Assembly (NCBI RefSeq): GCF_964204645.1 | Contig: NC_134025.1 | Span: 26,628,001 to 26,692,000, forward strand | Length of the DNA: 64,000 nt | Direction of reading: 5' to 3' | Source: Tubulanus polymorphus | Taxonomy: Eukaryota > Nemertea > Palaeonemertea > Tubulaniformes > Tubulanidae | In this document: piece after piece, positions 62,391 to 64,000 of the stretch | How positions within the stretch are numbered: position 1 is the first letter of the stretch | Layout: each line of letters starts with the position of its first letter | Translations under genes and position numbers: made by a program | Notes under the pieces: model-generated | What the model was told of the DNA's origin: nothing | Databases searched by the model: none | The model's input: the letters and a program-made list of their open reading frames with translations, nothing else

Positions 62391-63984
62391 ATGGCCGACG
62401 AAAAGATTAAAATTAATGTGAAACATGGAAAGGCTGACCCAATAGTTGTCAATGTGAACAGTTCTTCAAGCTTGCTTGAATTGAAAACAGCTCTGTTTGA
62501 TAATTTGCAACAGGCCACGCCTGATGGTTGTAAAGTCAAATGGTCTGCTAACGATCAGCTCCAAGACATAAAATTGATATTTGCTGGCCGAGAATTGATA
62601 GATGATTCCGCTCCATTGAAGGTAATGCAGCTTCAATGCGTTGTCATTTTCAAATTCTTTAACGCCTGTCGCTGTACATCTATATTCGCTTTTCAGGATT
62701 TTGATATTTGCGAAAATACTGTTATCCATGTTGTTTTGTCAGATAAAAGAAACAGAAGTAGGAAGGTATCTGATGAACATCACCATAGATTGAATGCTGG
62801 TTAGTTTCATATTGATGTCAAAACATTATAGTGATAATCTATTATTCTCATGTGATATTGAAAACATTTTCTTTTTATTATTAGTTGGTGAGGAGAATGA
62901 GTATTTTTACATATACTGTAAAAGTCCTTGTGGGACAGTCAAGTCAGGGAAATTAAGAGTCAGATGCTGCTCATGCAAAGAAGGTGCTTTTACATTAAAC
63001 AAGGTACCATTGAGATGTTCGAGTTAAAAGCTATTGATTTGATTCTCAATTCTGATGAAAAATTAAAGTATTGTGCTTTTACCTGTAAATTAGGATCCAA
63101 GTTGTTGGCAAGATGTTCTGGTGAAAAAACAAATAAGTGGCAAATGTGAAGATACAAATTGTAATGGACAATTTGCAGTAGGTGAAATTGTGACTAGTGA
63201 CTGAGTAGTAACTTAAGCCTTTTTCAACCATGCTCATTTTCCCAATTGATTTTGTTTTGCAGGAATTTTATTTCAAGTGCCATGGGCATACGTCACTAGG
63301 AGAAAATGACACTGTTGTTGCATTACATCTCATTCGACCAAACTCAATGGGCGTTTCTTGTATCACCTGTCTAGATATTCCGTAAGTAGAAGATTGAAGG
63401 TTTTTACTTTTGAATGTATATTGTAGGTACGTGCTTTAGGATTTTGAAACTATTTTCAGAGATTTAGTGCTTGTATTTCGTTGTAATGCTGGTCACAGTA
63501 TATGTCTAGAATGTTTTCGGCTTTACTGTCTATCGAAATTAAATGAAAGAGGCTTCATTCAGCATGAAACTATTGGTTATACCCTGCGTTGTCCAGGTAA
63601 GATTGTAGCTGAATCACTTAACATGCATCACTCATTTTATTTACTAGTTTAGTGTGCTTTTGTTAACTGTTAGTTCAAATTTACTTACACAGCAGGTTGT
63701 GATGATTCTTTTATTGAGGAGATTCACCACTTTAGGATATTAGGAAATGAGCAAGTAGGTTGAAAATAGGTAAATTCTTTTAGTAGCCTATACATTAAAT
63801 TGTATGAATACAGTTTTGGCTGCGTAAATTGTAGTATGACCGATACCAAAGTTTTGGCGCTGAAGAACTTACCTTAAAACATGGAGGTATTGTCTGCCCA
63901 AAACCTCGCTGCTGTGCTGCTTTTCATCCAGGTCATGATCAAAGAAGAGTTGAATGTATGAAATCACATTTGCAAGGCTGTGGG
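62391..63984 (+). CDS. PRKN: Parkin RBR E3 ubiquitin ligase, N-terminal part (continues past the right edge)
   Basis: Exons are 62391-62621, 62697-62799, 62885-63003, 63094-63177, 63263-63381, 63460-63596, 63693-63754 and 63835-63984, ending with a GTAAGA donor. Residues 1 to about 94 are the ubiquitin-like domain, with an extra segment relative to human. RING0 follows (YCKSPCGTVKSGKLRVRC, EFYFKC), then RING1 (CITCLDIP, RCNAGHSICLECFRLYC) and the start of IBR (GGIVCPKPRCC). Human phosphate-pocket residues K161, R163 and K211 are conserved. The position of human Ser65, the PINK1 target, is Thr85 here (NTVIHVV). The linker between Ubl and RING0 is only about 20 residues, against some 60 in human. 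IBR end and RING2 lie outside the window. Confidence 0.95.
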
Positions 63985-64000
63985 GTAAGACCATTAAATG

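Overview
The window is a piece of an animal nuclear genome: AT-rich, densely packed with intron-containing genes, canonical GT-AG introns mostly of 50-400 bases, and clearly metazoan genes (parkin, a DNAH5/8-type axonemal dynein heavy chain, a MATCAP-like tubulin carboxypeptidase). The proteins look like those of an invertebrate with motile cilia. My guess is a lophotrochozoan, possibly a mollusc, but no sequence mark proves this. No bacterial or viral genes were seen.

Layout, left to right: (1) the 5' part of a minus-strand AT-hook-like nuclear protein gene (1-1608), divergent from a TP53I3/PIG3-like quinone oxidoreductase (2234/2502-4029, +). (2) A long plus-strand locus of unrecognised protein(s), 5156-18171, whose C-terminal part has 17 to 18 well-phased exons. 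One of its last introns carries a 1.1-kb foldback element made of 144-bp units packed with GGCGCGCC palindromes. (3) EEF1AKMT1 (18456-19395, -), a MATCAP-like gene (21020-23213, +) and COQ3 (23846-25204, -). (4) One axonemal dynein heavy chain gene of the DNAH5/DNAH8 class filling 26061-54158 (-), with about 75 exons from the C-terminal 'GVALLC' end back to the ATG. (5) RPL13A (54942-58817, -), whose introns hold box C/D snoRNA genes on the same strand: six tandem SNORD33-like copies and at least two SNORD34-like copies. (6) TIMM13 (+), ISCU (-) and the first eight exons of parkin (+, running off the right end).

Several pairs are head to head with short shared upstream regions (AT-hook gene/PIG3, RPL13A/TIMM13, ISCU/PRKN). 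Four genes act in or on mitochondria (COQ3, TIMM13, ISCU, PRKN), but nothing shows that they are co-regulated. The most noteworthy items are the snoRNA array, the foldback element with E2F-like palindromes, the unrecognised gene with an in-frame TAG between otherwise phase-compatible exons, the GC-AG intron in EEF1AKMT1, and a parkin with Thr in place of the PINK1 target Ser and a very short linker.
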